5,741 nt of DNA from an uncultured Saprospiraceae bacterium (GTDB lineage: Bacteria > Bacteroidota > Bacteroidia > Chitinophagales > Saprospiraceae): contig CALHKJ010000432.1 of the NCBI GenBank assembly GCA_938033975.1, positions 1 to 5,741 on the forward strand, written 5' to 3'. Shown in pieces: positions 1 to 5,741 of this stretch (position 1 is the first letter of the stretch; every line of letters begins with the position of its first letter). The notes below the pieces were generated by a model, which saw only the letters and a list, made by a program, of their open reading frames with translations, had not been told where the DNA came from and made no database searches. Position numbers and translations under genes: made by a program.

Positions 1-325
1 CTATGCCCAAGATACCAGTGACGTAAATCTAAATCCACAAATATTACTTGAAAAAATAGTAGCGGATAAATCAATTAATATTCCCATTGAGCATATTGCT
101 GCCAAGTTTCATTTAACCTTAGTCGAATGGATTAAATTAGTTGCCATATCACAATCATGTAAAAAACTAGGTTTTAGTGGTGGAGTATTTCAAAATAGTC
201 TTTTGGTTGACCTTATAATAATCTGTTTGGGTGAGGAATATGAACTAATATTTCATGAAGACTTATCCCCTAATGATGAGAACATTGCCTTTGGCCAATT
301 GGTATATGCTTCGATTAGAAAATAA
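1..325 (+). CDS. hypF: Carbamoyltransferase HypF, C-terminal end (5' truncated by window edge)
   Basis: Reading in the frame whose first whole codon begins at base 2 gives 107 residues ending in TAA at 323-325. They match the end of HypF, the cytoplasmic enzyme that uses carbamoyl phosphate and ATP to thiocarbamoylate the C-terminal cysteine of HypE, the first step in making the cyanide ligands of [NiFe]-hydrogenase. Visible signatures belong to the last part of the Kae1/YrdC-linked carbamoyltransferase domain: AAKFHLTL (visible residues 33-40), FSGGVFQN (58-65), a histidine at 85, and the closing PNDENIAFGQ (90-99), which is typical of the nucleotide and metal-binding end of HypF and TsaD-like proteins. 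HypF usually runs to about 750 residues, so most of the gene lies to the left. Being followed by hypD and hypE on the same strand supports the call. The acylphosphatase, zinc-finger and YrdC domains cannot be seen. Confidence 0.9.
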   Translation, partial: YAQDTSDVNLNPQILLEKIVADKSINIPIEHIAAKFHLTLVEWIKLVAISQSCKKLGFSGGVFQNSLLVDLIIICLGEEYELIFHEDLSPNDENIAFGQLVYASIRK

Positions 326-348
326 TTTCTAAATCCTATGGCCGTTCT

Positions 349-372
349 CCTTAAAAAATCCCTAACTTAAGG
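349..372 (+). promoter_or_regulatory. Inverted repeat CCTTAA-N12-TTAAGG in the hypF-hypD gap
   Basis: The 60-base gap between hypF and hypD (326-385) contains a perfect 6-base inverted repeat, CCTTAA at 349-354 and TTAAGG at 367-372, spaced by 12 bases. The right arm supplies the only purine-rich AAGG at a roughly usable distance (13 bases) before the GTG start of hypD. The repeat could be a weak hairpin affecting hypD translation, or half-sites for a dimeric repressor such as the TetR proteins encoded downstream. The spacer is not itself symmetric and the stem is short and AT-rich, so chance is quite possible. No convincing promoter of the Bacteroidota type (TAnnTTTG) was found in this gap, which fits hypF and hypD being co-transcribed. 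Confidence 0.25.
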
Positions 373-385
373 TAAAATCGTAAAG

Positions 386-1489
386 GTGAAACATGTCAAT
401 GAATACAGAGATGAGGACCTTGCCCAAAGTTATCTCAAACAAATAAAAGAGCTTACTACCCAACCATGGAATATTATGGAAGTCTGTGGTGGGCAAACTC
501 ACAGTTTGGTAAAAAATGGTATCATCGATTTACTTCCTGATGAAGTTAATATGATCCATGGACCAGGTTGTCCTGTATGCGTAACACCAATTCACATTAT
601 TGATAAGGCAATTCATTTAGCAGAAGAGAAAAATGTAATTCTTTGCTCTTATGGTGATATGCTGAGAGTACCTGGGGCTTCTAAAAGTCTATTGGACTCA
701 AAGGCAGATAATGCAGATATTAGAATTTTATACTCCCCATTGGAAGCAGTGCAAATTGCACAGAAAAACCCAGATCGCGAAGTAGTCTTTTTTGCGGTAG
801 GTTTTGAAACTACCGCTCCCGCAAATGCCATGTCTGTTGTGCAAGCACATCAGCTTGGAGTAAAAAATTATTCAATTCTAACTTCACATGTTTTGGTACC
901 TCCAGCTATTGAAGCAGTTATGGATGATGAAGAAAGTAATATTAATGCCTTCTTAGCTGCTGGGCATGTTTGCACTATTATGGGTACCTCTGAATATGGA
1001 CCAATCGTAGATAAATACAAAATTCCAATTGTTGTAACTGGGTTTGAACCAGTTGACCTTTTGCAGGGTATATACATGACTGTAAAACAGCTAGAAGAAG
1101 GTCGCTCAGAACTTGAAAATCAATATAGTAGAGTTGTCAAAACCGATGGCAATCAAAATGCAATCAAAATCATTAAGGAAGTTTTTAATGTTGATAACAG
1201 AGTATGGAGAGGTATCGGAAATATCCCTAAAAGTGGATATGAAGTAAATGAAAAATATGCAAGCTATGATGCCAATGTAAAATTTGACGTATCAATAGCT
1301 GACACACCAGAAAATGAAGATTGTATAGCAGGAGATGTTCTAAAAGGAATTAAAAAACCACAAGAATGCTCTCAATTTGGAAAGAAATGTAAACCAGAGT
1401 TTCCACTAGGTGCTCCAATGGTTAGTTCAGAAGGAGCCTGTGCAGCTTATTATCATTTTCATTTAGCAATGGATCGTGTAGCGCAATAA
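386..1489 (+). CDS. hypD: Hydrogenase maturation protein HypD
   Basis: HypD is the cytoplasmic iron-sulfur scaffold that, with HypC, holds the iron while the two cyanides and the CO are assembled for the [NiFe] site. The 367-residue product is of normal family length and carries the full motif set: CGGQTHS at 34-40, GPGCPVC at 59-65 (Cys62 and Cys65), GHVCTIMG at 193-200, GFEPVDLL at 219-226, and four C-terminal cysteines (313, 328, 335, 352) spaced as the [4Fe-4S] ligands of the family. The start is GTG: the frame has a stop at 368-370 and no ATG before the conserved N-terminal NEYRDEDLAQ, so GTG at 386 is the only reasonable choice. An AAGG lies 13 bases upstream and an AAAGG touches the start codon, so ribosome binding is not canonical. 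It sits 60 bases after hypF and 20 bases before hypE, consistent with one operon. Nothing essential is missing. Confidence 0.97.
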   Translation: MKHVNEYRDEDLAQSYLKQIKELTTQPWNIMEVCGGQTHSLVKNGIIDLLPDEVNMIHGPGCPVCVTPIHIIDKAIHLAEEKNVILCSYGDMLRVPGASKSLLDSKADNADIRILYSPLEAVQIAQKNPDREVVFFAVGFETTAPANAMSVVQAHQLGVKNYSILTSHVLVPPAIEAVMDDEESNINAFLAAGHVCTIMGTSEYGPIVDKYKIPIVVTGFEPVDLLQGIYMTVKQLEEGRSELENQYSRVVKTDGNQNAIKIIKEVFNVDNRVWRGIGNIPKSGYEVNEKYASYDANVKFDVSIADTPENEDCIAGDVLKGIKKPQECSQFGKKCKPEFPLGAPMVSSEGACAAYYHFHLAMDRVAQ

Positions 1490-1509
1490 AACTAACTTAA
1501 TCAAGTATC

Positions 1510-2565
1510 TTGACTGATAATAAAAAAATGCAACTCTCTTGTCCAATGCCAAAACTAGATTTTGACAAAATCACATTGGGGCATGGAGGTGGAGGTTCTT
1601 TAACCAACAAATTATTAGAGTCTGGAGTTTTTGATTTGCTCAGCAATCCACATTTGGACCAACATCATGATGGAGCAATTTTAGAACTTAAAGGTCAAGT
1701 AGCATTTTCAACTGATAGCTTTGTAGTCTCACCAATATTCTTTCCAGGTGGTGACATTGGAGAATTGGCAGTTAATGGAACAGTAAATGATTTAGCAATG
1801 TGCGGAGCAAAGCCTCAATATCTTTCTTTAAGCTTTATTATTGAAGAAGGTTTGTTGATGACTGAGTTTTGGCAAGTATTGGTCTCCATAAAGAATGCAT
1901 GTGAAAAAGCCAATGTACAAGTAGTAACCGGAGATACAAAAGTGGTTGAAAGAGGGAAAGGCGATCAGCTGTTCATTAACACTACTGGTATAGGTCAAAT
2001 TCTTCCTTCTGCAAATATATCTATGCAGCGTGTCAATGAAGGTGATATCATTATTGTCTCCGACGTAATAGCTTCTCACGGAATTGCAATTATGTCGATC
2101 CGAGAAGGGCTTGAATTTGAATCTGATATCAAAAGTGACACACGTCCACTAAACGGAATTATTGAATCTTTAATTTCAGAATTTGAAGATGGTATTCATT
2201 TACTAAAAGATCCGACAAGAGGAGGATTAGCATCAGTATTGAACGAAGTAGCCAGAGATACTCGTTTTGGAGTTTATTTAGAAGAGAAAAGTCTTCCAAT
2301 TGATGAACAAGTAAAAGGTGCATGTGAAATTCTTGGACTAGATCCATTGTATGTTGCCAATGAAGGAATATTTATAACTGTTGTAAATTCTGATATTGCA
2401 GAATCTGTTGTGGAGCATCTTCGTAAAAATTCCAACACCAAAAATGCAGCCATCATTGGAGAAGTGGTACAAGACCACCCTACTCAAGTAGTGATAAAAA
2501 GTAAAATTGGTGGAAGAAGAGTTGTCAACATGATTGTAGGAGAACAATTACCAAGAATATGCTAA
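1510..2565 (+). CDS. hypE: Hydrogenase maturation protein HypE (carbamoyl dehydratase)
   Basis: HypE is a PurM-like (AIR synthase family) ATPase. It accepts a thiocarbamoyl group from HypF on its last cysteine, dehydrates it to thiocyanate, and passes cyanide to the iron held by HypC-HypD. Signatures in the 351-residue protein: HGGGG at 25-29 (usually HGAGG or HGSGG), STDSFVV at 67-73, the glycine-rich GDIGELAVNGTVNDLAM region at 81-97, VVTGDTKVVERG at 138-149, KDPTRGGLASVLNEVA at 233-248, and the diagnostic ending PRIC, with catalytic Cys351 as the final residue. The start is uncertain: TTG at 1510 is the first possible codon after the in-frame stop at 1498-1500, and ATG at 1528 would give a protein six residues shorter starting just before the LSCPMPKLDFD segment. 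Neither has a Shine-Dalgarno sequence. The 3' end overlaps the next gene by 7 bases, suggesting translational coupling with the regulator. Confidence 0.96.
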   Translation: MTDNKKMQLSCPMPKLDFDKITLGHGGGGSLTNKLLESGVFDLLSNPHLDQHHDGAILELKGQVAFSTDSFVVSPIFFPGGDIGELAVNGTVNDLAMCGAKPQYLSLSFIIEEGLLMTEFWQVLVSIKNACEKANVQVVTGDTKVVERGKGDQLFINTTGIGQILPSANISMQRVNEGDIIIVSDVIASHGIAIMSIREGLEFESDIKSDTRPLNGIIESLISEFEDGIHLLKDPTRGGLASVLNEVARDTRFGVYLEEKSLPIDEQVKGACEILGLDPLYVANEGIFITVVNSDIAESVVEHLRKNSNTKNAAIIGEVVQDHPTQVVIKSKIGGRRVVNMIVGEQLPRIC

Positions 2566-3215
2566 GGCCCAAGATAACTACAAAGGAAAGAATAATTGAA
2601 GCAAGCATAAAGTTGTTCAATTTGAATGGACTTGTAAATGTACGACTTCAACATATAGCCGATGAGGCAGGTATTAGTGTGGGTAATTTAGCATATCATT
2701 ATTATAGTAAGGAAGCGATAATGATCAAAATCGTGGATCAACTCACTGAGTTAATTGATCCGATTATTGATGAGGAAAAGGAATTTCCAGGCTTGATGGA
2801 TTTTGATACTCAGCTTGCTAAATTCTATCATTTCTTAATGAAGTATTCTTTCTTTTTTATTGACCTCTTGGAGATTAAAAGAAACTATCCTAAATTATAT
2901 GAAAAGCGTAAATTAATAACGGAACATATTTCAGAGCAAATTCATCATTGGTTAATTCAGAATGAAAAGAATGGGATTCTTATTAAAGAATTAAGACCAG
3001 ACCACTATAGAATTCTTGCACATACAACTTGGATGATTATCACGTTTTATTTAACAAAACCAGTTGATCATGGTAGTCCAGAAGATAGTGAACGTGTATT
3101 CAAAGAAGTTGTTTGGAGCCAAATTTTACCTCATTTTACAAAAGCTGGAAGGTTGGAGTTTGATCTACTAATAGAACGACTACTTGATTCGTTTACTCCA
3201 GAGATGAACGATTAA
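2559..3215 (+). CDS. TetR/AcrR-family transcriptional regulator, first of a tandem pair
   Basis: The 218-residue product has a TetR-type DNA-binding domain at about residues 8-55. An opening helix (TKERIIEASIKLF) is followed by the helix-turn-helix, with LQHIADEAG at 30-38 and the recognition segment ISVGNLAYHYYSKE at 39-52. The rest is helical and should form the dimerisation and ligand-binding domain; it contains the aromatic stretch KYSFFFIDLL at 95-104 and a Trp at 131, 158 and 186. The ligand is not predictable. The ATG at 2559 lies inside the end of hypE (7-base overlap), and an AGGAGA sits about 15 bases upstream within hypE, so translation is probably coupled to hypE. The protein is clearly paralogous along its whole length to the product of the next gene. 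Position in the hyp operon suggests control of hydrogenase genes, but no operator is proven. Confidence 0.88.
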   Translation: MLRPKITTKERIIEASIKLFNLNGLVNVRLQHIADEAGISVGNLAYHYYSKEAIMIKIVDQLTELIDPIIDEEKEFPGLMDFDTQLAKFYHFLMKYSFFFIDLLEIKRNYPKLYEKRKLITEHISEQIHHWLIQNEKNGILIKELRPDHYRILAHTTWMIITFYLTKPVDHGSPEDSERVFKEVVWSQILPHFTKAGRLEFDLLIERLLDSFTPEMND

Positions 3216-3235
3216 TAAATTGAAGAAAAACATAC

Positions 3236-3880
3236 GTGCAAAAGACTAAAAAAAAGATTCTCAATAAGGCCCTAACCCTCTTTAATGAAAAAGGACTGCC
3301 AAATGTAAAATTGCAAAACATCGCCGATGCCTGTGATATCAGCGTTGGCAATTTGGCTTATCATTTTAAATTCAAAGAAGATCTTATTATTACAATTGCA
3401 GATCAGATAAGTGCAGAACTATCGCCGATTTTTGCTGAAGATAATGAATTCCCTTCCCTATTAGATTTTGACAACCAATTATCTATTTATCATTCCCTGA
3501 TCAATAAATATGTATTCTTTTTTCTGGATGTTGTGGAACTCGAAAGAACATTACCAGCAATTCACAAACAAAGGGTTTTGAATATTGACATGATGATTGA
3601 TCAAATTCATCAATGGATCATTAAGAATGTGGACAAAGGAGTATTTAAAAAAGAAATTCACTTTGATCAATATACTCATACAGCTCATGCGATCTGGATG
3701 CTGATTTCTTTCTGGATGACCAAAAAGAAAGTACTTTCAAAAAGTGATATGGATCAAGAACATTTCAAAATAGTAGTTTGGAATCAACTACTATCAAATT
3801 TTACGGAAGTAGGATTAATGGAATATGAGGCAATGATCTTACCTCAGTTGAGAACATTTGAGGAAGCTATCTTTAAATAA
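3236..3880 (+). CDS. TetR/AcrR-family transcriptional regulator, second of a tandem pair
   Basis: This 214-residue regulator has the same plan as its upstream neighbour. The TetR DNA-binding domain is at about residues 4-51, with LQNIADACD at 26-34 and recognition segment ISVGNLAYHFKFKE at 35-48, then a helical ligand and dimer domain including EFPSLLDFDNQL at 71-82, KYVFFFLDVV at 91-100 and HQWI at 125-128. Each of these segments has a counterpart in the first regulator, so the two come from a gene duplication. The start is GTG at 3236: an in-frame TGA at 3221-3223 leaves no earlier ATG, and the DNA-binding domain begins immediately after. An A-rich leader (GAAGAAAAA) precedes it in the 20-base gap. 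The gene ends 3 bases from the stop codon of hypC on the other strand. Whether it represses, activates or forms mixed dimers with its neighbour cannot be told from sequence. Confidence 0.87.
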   Translation: MQKTKKKILNKALTLFNEKGLPNVKLQNIADACDISVGNLAYHFKFKEDLIITIADQISAELSPIFAEDNEFPSLLDFDNQLSIYHSLINKYVFFFLDVVELERTLPAIHKQRVLNIDMMIDQIHQWIIKNVDKGVFKKEIHFDQYTHTAHAIWMLISFWMTKKKVLSKSDMDQEHFKIVVWNQLLSNFTEVGLMEYEAMILPQLRTFEEAIFK

Positions 3881-3883
3881 AAA

Positions 3884-4153
3884 CTACCTCTCTTCAACGG
3901 GACCCAATTCCAGCAATTCATCCAAGTCTCCAGTGCCTTCTAAAAAACTAAGTGTCTTTTTGGCTTCTTCCTCATCTATGACGCTTACTGCTACTCCAAC
4001 ATGCACGAGTACATGATCGCCAACACCAGCTTCTGGCACTAAGCTTAAATTTATCTTTTTGGTGACTCCACTGAAAGAAACTTTGCCGATTTGAAAGACA
4101 CTTTCCTCAACATCAATGATTTCTAAAATCTTACCTGGAATTGCTAAACACAT
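3884..4153 (-). CDS. hypC: Hydrogenase assembly chaperone HypC (HypC/HybG/HupF family)
   Basis: This small protein of 89 residues begins MCLAIPGKILEI, the hallmark of HypC. After removal of the start methionine, Cys2 binds the iron shared with HypD and later docks on the hydrogenase large-subunit precursor. The second family motif is GDHVLVHVGVAVSVIDEEEA at 45-64, with conserved His51 close to the metal site; the usual GFA after the histidine reads GVA here. The acidic C-terminal tail (DLDELLELGPVEER) is slightly extended but within family range. ATG at 4151-4153 is set by the motif. The gene follows the CooC-like ATPase with a 4-base gap, so the two are almost certainly co-transcribed and possibly translationally coupled; no Shine-Dalgarno sequence is seen. 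It is oddly placed: its partners hypD and hypE are in the facing operon. A HybG-type paralogue specific for one hydrogenase is possible if another hypC exists elsewhere. Confidence 0.95.
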   Translation of the reverse strand: MCLAIPGKILEIIDVEESVFQIGKVSFSGVTKKINLSLVPEAGVGDHVLVHVGVAVSVIDEEEAKKTLSFLEGTGDLDELLELGPVEER

Positions 4154-4157
4154 AATA

Positions 4158-4919
4158 CTAGATTAATGATTTTACAAATTTCTCAATTGCTTTTACTGCC
4201 GACGAATTTTCATCGAAGTCCATAATTGACATTCCTTTTAAATCAGCGGCAGAAATATTTTCATCAAATGGTACCATCACCGCAATTGGAAGATTAATCT
4301 TTTTACAATATTCTTTGATAGCATCTGCTTCTTCTTCGTTTCTCACTTTATTGGCAATGGCGGCAACTTCCTTAATTCCCAAATCTCTTGCCATGTCAGC
4401 AAATCTTCCTGCTGCTTCAAGTGACCTATAGTAAGGTTCTAAAACTGTGTACATTCTATCAACATGTTGAGAAGTTCCTCTCTTCATATGTTCTAGTGAA
4501 GCCTCTGTATCTACAACCATTGCGGCGTTGAATTCAGAAGTCAATGCAGAATGAATCAATTCTCTCACTACTGTATGCGATCCACACATGCATCCTGTTC
4601 CTGCTTGCTCAGGTTTCCCAACTATAAGTAAGGTAACCCCATCCGGTGCATCTTGTCCATAAGTATCTATGATCTCATCAAATGGCATCTTTACTTGAAA
4701 CTTCCAACTTTCACCTTCTTCAACTCTTTCAATTATATCCGTGCTCAATGATTTTTGAGGTGGCTTATCTTTATCTATACCAAGCACTACGGAAAGATTT
4801 GGATTAGGGTCTCCATCGATTGCCAAAACTTTTTCTCCTTGTTTTGCAATTACTCTGCATATTGTACCACTGATGGTTGTCTTCCCTACTCCACCTTTTC
4901 CTGCTATAGCTATTTTCAC
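4158..4919 (-). CDS. CooC-like nickel-insertion ATPase (SIMIBI/MinD superfamily)
   Basis: The 253-residue product is a P-loop ATPase of the SIMIBI class. It has the deviant Walker A GKGGVGKTT at 7-15 with signature Lys8, the DGDPNPNL segment at 35-42, a Walker B-like VVDTEA at 135-140 (Asp137), the LEHMKRGTS segment at 142-150 and ANKVRN at 189-194. Between Walker A and B lies GCMCGSH (109-115). Its CxC pair (Cys110, Cys112) matches the cysteines that bind a metal between the two subunits of CooC, the ATPase that matures nickel carbon monoxide dehydrogenase. No dehydrogenase gene is visible; the gene instead precedes hypC by 4 bases, so a role in nickel delivery to [NiFe]-hydrogenase, replacing or aiding HypB, is inferred. 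The start is GTG at 4917-4919, forced by an in-frame stop two codons upstream. The 13-base gap to the preceding gene is A-rich, without a Shine-Dalgarno sequence. A ParA-type partition role is unlikely given the CxC motif and context. Confidence 0.85.
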   Translation of the reverse strand: MKIAIAGKGGVGKTTISGTICRVIAKQGEKVLAIDGDPNPNLSVVLGIDKDKPPQKSLSTDIIERVEEGESWKFQVKMPFDEIIDTYGQDAPDGVTLLIVGKPEQAGTGCMCGSHTVVRELIHSALTSEFNAAMVVDTEASLEHMKRGTSQHVDRMYTVLEPYYRSLEAAGRFADMARDLGIKEVAAIANKVRNEEEADAIKEYCKKINLPIAVMVPFDENISAADLKGMSIMDFDENSSAVKAIEKFVKSLI

Positions 4920-4932
4920 TTTTGTTTATTTT

Positions 4933-5741
4933 TTATTTAGCAACTGAGGCCCAATCCAAACCTTCAGGTCTAGCAAAGAAAGCTTCATCAATTTGATTAT
5001 TAAATGATACATCAGAATAAGTATACTCATCCATGATCTGCCCATTCCCCCAATATCTTGTCCACTTATGGCTGAAAGTTATTCCGTCTACAGTCTTATG
5101 ATCTGACCAATAAATTTCTTCCGGTCTGTAGGTACCAAAATCTGACTTATTATAATATTCCATTTTGTGGATGAGTTTGGTTTCTGGATTAACCATAAAT
5201 CTCCATTTGTCTTTTCCTACAGTCGGAATATATGAAACATCAAGAATAAGAGGATCATCACTTAGATCGATGTTTTCAAGAGGATTCCAATCCAAAATAG
5301 CAAACACTGAAGTGTTGTTTACTTCAGGTTTAACCCCATAATCTGTTAATTTAAATGGCATCGAAAATTTAAAAAACGCCATCTTTGAAGCACAGCTAGG
5401 CTGACACCATTTTGAATCACACATCATACCCAAATCACCAGATGTTCGTTTTGGATCAGATGGTAAAGATTCTTTAGTTGCCCAAAAGCCTTCCTTATCT
5501 TCACTTATGATAACCTCTTTGCCATCTTTGTCTGTGGCTTTAACCATGAGCTTCAAACCATCATCTGTTTTACGAAAATAAAAAGTCTCTACTTGCTGTG
5601 ACAACTTATCACCTGCTTGATCAAATACATTTTGTGTTCTAGTAAATTGACCAGACTTAATATTATTCCAAGCTTCAATTCCTCCAGCAGAATCAACCAT
5701 TTCTGAAACTAGTTCGAGGCCTGATGGAGCGCGTAGATAGT
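4933..5741 (-). CDS. Uncharacterised protein, possibly LolA-like or DUF6503-type lipoprotein family (5' truncated)
   Basis: The frame is open through the right edge, so the true start lies outside; 268 residues are visible. ATG at 5698-5700 is internal, since the residues before it (LRAPSGLELVSE) run smoothly into the domain. The opening MVDSAGGIEAWNNIKSGQFT, the middle FFKFSMPFKLTDYGVKPE and the end EYTYSDVSFNNQIDEAFFARP resemble beta-rich proteins of Bacteroidota with a LolA/LppX-like fold, often exported lipoproteins; DUF6503 is my best recollection of the family and is unverified. A signal peptide would be in the missing part. Counting from Met at 5700, three cysteines form a C-x4-C-x3-C cluster at 94, 99 and 103 (5392-5421), in a loop where such proteins are not usually cysteine-rich. 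It lies 13 bases upstream of the CooC-like gene, so probably in one transcript. Its function is unknown, and a direct link to hydrogenase is only suggested by position. Confidence 0.6.
   Translation of the reverse strand, partial: YLRAPSGLELVSEMVDSAGGIEAWNNIKSGQFTRTQNVFDQAGDKLSQQVETFYFRKTDDGLKLMVKATDKDGKEVIISEDKEGFWATKESLPSDPKRTSGDLGMMCDSKWCQPSCASKMAFFKFSMPFKLTDYGVKPEVNNTSVFAILDWNPLENIDLSDDPLILDVSYIPTVGKDKWRFMVNPETKLIHKMEYYNKSDFGTYRPEEIYWSDHKTVDGITFSHKWTRYWGNGQIMDEYTYSDVSFNNQIDEAFFARPEGLDWASVAK

Noticed and set aside
1828..2547. Several - strand open frames inside hypE
   Set aside because: They are antisense to a fully conserved hypE reading frame and show no domain or codon pattern of a real gene.
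3859..3890. GAGG and CCTC as a shared bidirectional terminator at the convergent junction
   Set aside because: Only a 4-base stem with a loop of over 20 bases and no adjoining T-run; too weak to call.
4158..4919. ParA/MinD chromosome or plasmid partition ATPase
   Set aside because: The CxC metal motif, the LEHMKRGTS segment and the hypC neighbour fit CooC-type metal insertases; there is no ParB-like or centromere-like element.
4755..4940. Small + strand open frame of 61 residues
   Set aside because: It lies antisense to the start of the CooC-like gene, has a low-complexity, aromatic and Cys-rich composition typical of a shadow frame, and no recognisable motif or leader.
5698..5700. ATG as the start of the unknown - strand gene
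   Set aside because: The frame stays open to the window edge and the residues before this Met continue the domain sequence, so the gene is truncated and does not start here.
1..5741. CRISPR array, tRNA, rRNA, insertion sequence or integrase
   Set aside because: No regularly spaced repeats, RNA gene signatures, terminal inverted repeats or transposase frames were seen; nearly all bases are taken by recognisable genes.

Overview
The window is an AT-rich, densely packed stretch of a bacterial chromosome devoted to maturation of [NiFe]-hydrogenase. The host is most likely a member of the Bacteroidota. Three things point there: A-rich leaders before starts instead of clear Shine-Dalgarno sequences, frequent non-ATG starts, and a lipoprotein-like gene of a type common in that phylum. 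This placement is an inference from style and gene content, with no marker gene to confirm it.

Layout. On the + strand: the 3' end of hypF (1-325), a 60-base gap, hypD (386-1489), hypE (1510-2565), then two tandem paralogous TetR-type regulators (2559-3215 and 3236-3880). The first regulator overlaps the end of hypE. On the - strand, facing this operon with only 3 bases between the stop codons: a 5'-truncated gene of unknown function entering from the right edge (4933-5741), a CooC-like nickel-type ATPase (4158-4919), and hypC (3884-4153). These are read in the order unknown, cooC-like, hypC. There is no gene-free stretch longer than 60 bases, and no RNA gene, mobile element or CRISPR array is visible.

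How the genes work together. HypF makes the thiocarbamoyl group that HypE, through its C-terminal cysteine, turns into a thiocyanate. HypC and HypD carry the iron and receive cyanide and CO to build the Fe(CN)2CO unit, which is delivered to the hydrogenase large subunit. Nickel insertion is normally done by HypA and HypB, and neither is visible here. The ATPase beside hypC has the P-loop and the CxC metal motif of CooC, the nickel-inserting ATPase of carbon monoxide dehydrogenase, so it may take the HypB role. The TetR pair, whose recognition helices are nearly identical, probably controls this or a linked hydrogenase locus. The structural hydrogenase genes lie outside the window.

The points most worth pursuing are the cooC-like/hypC pairing, the paralogous regulator pair inside a hyp operon, and the cysteine cluster in the unknown protein upstream of the ATPase.
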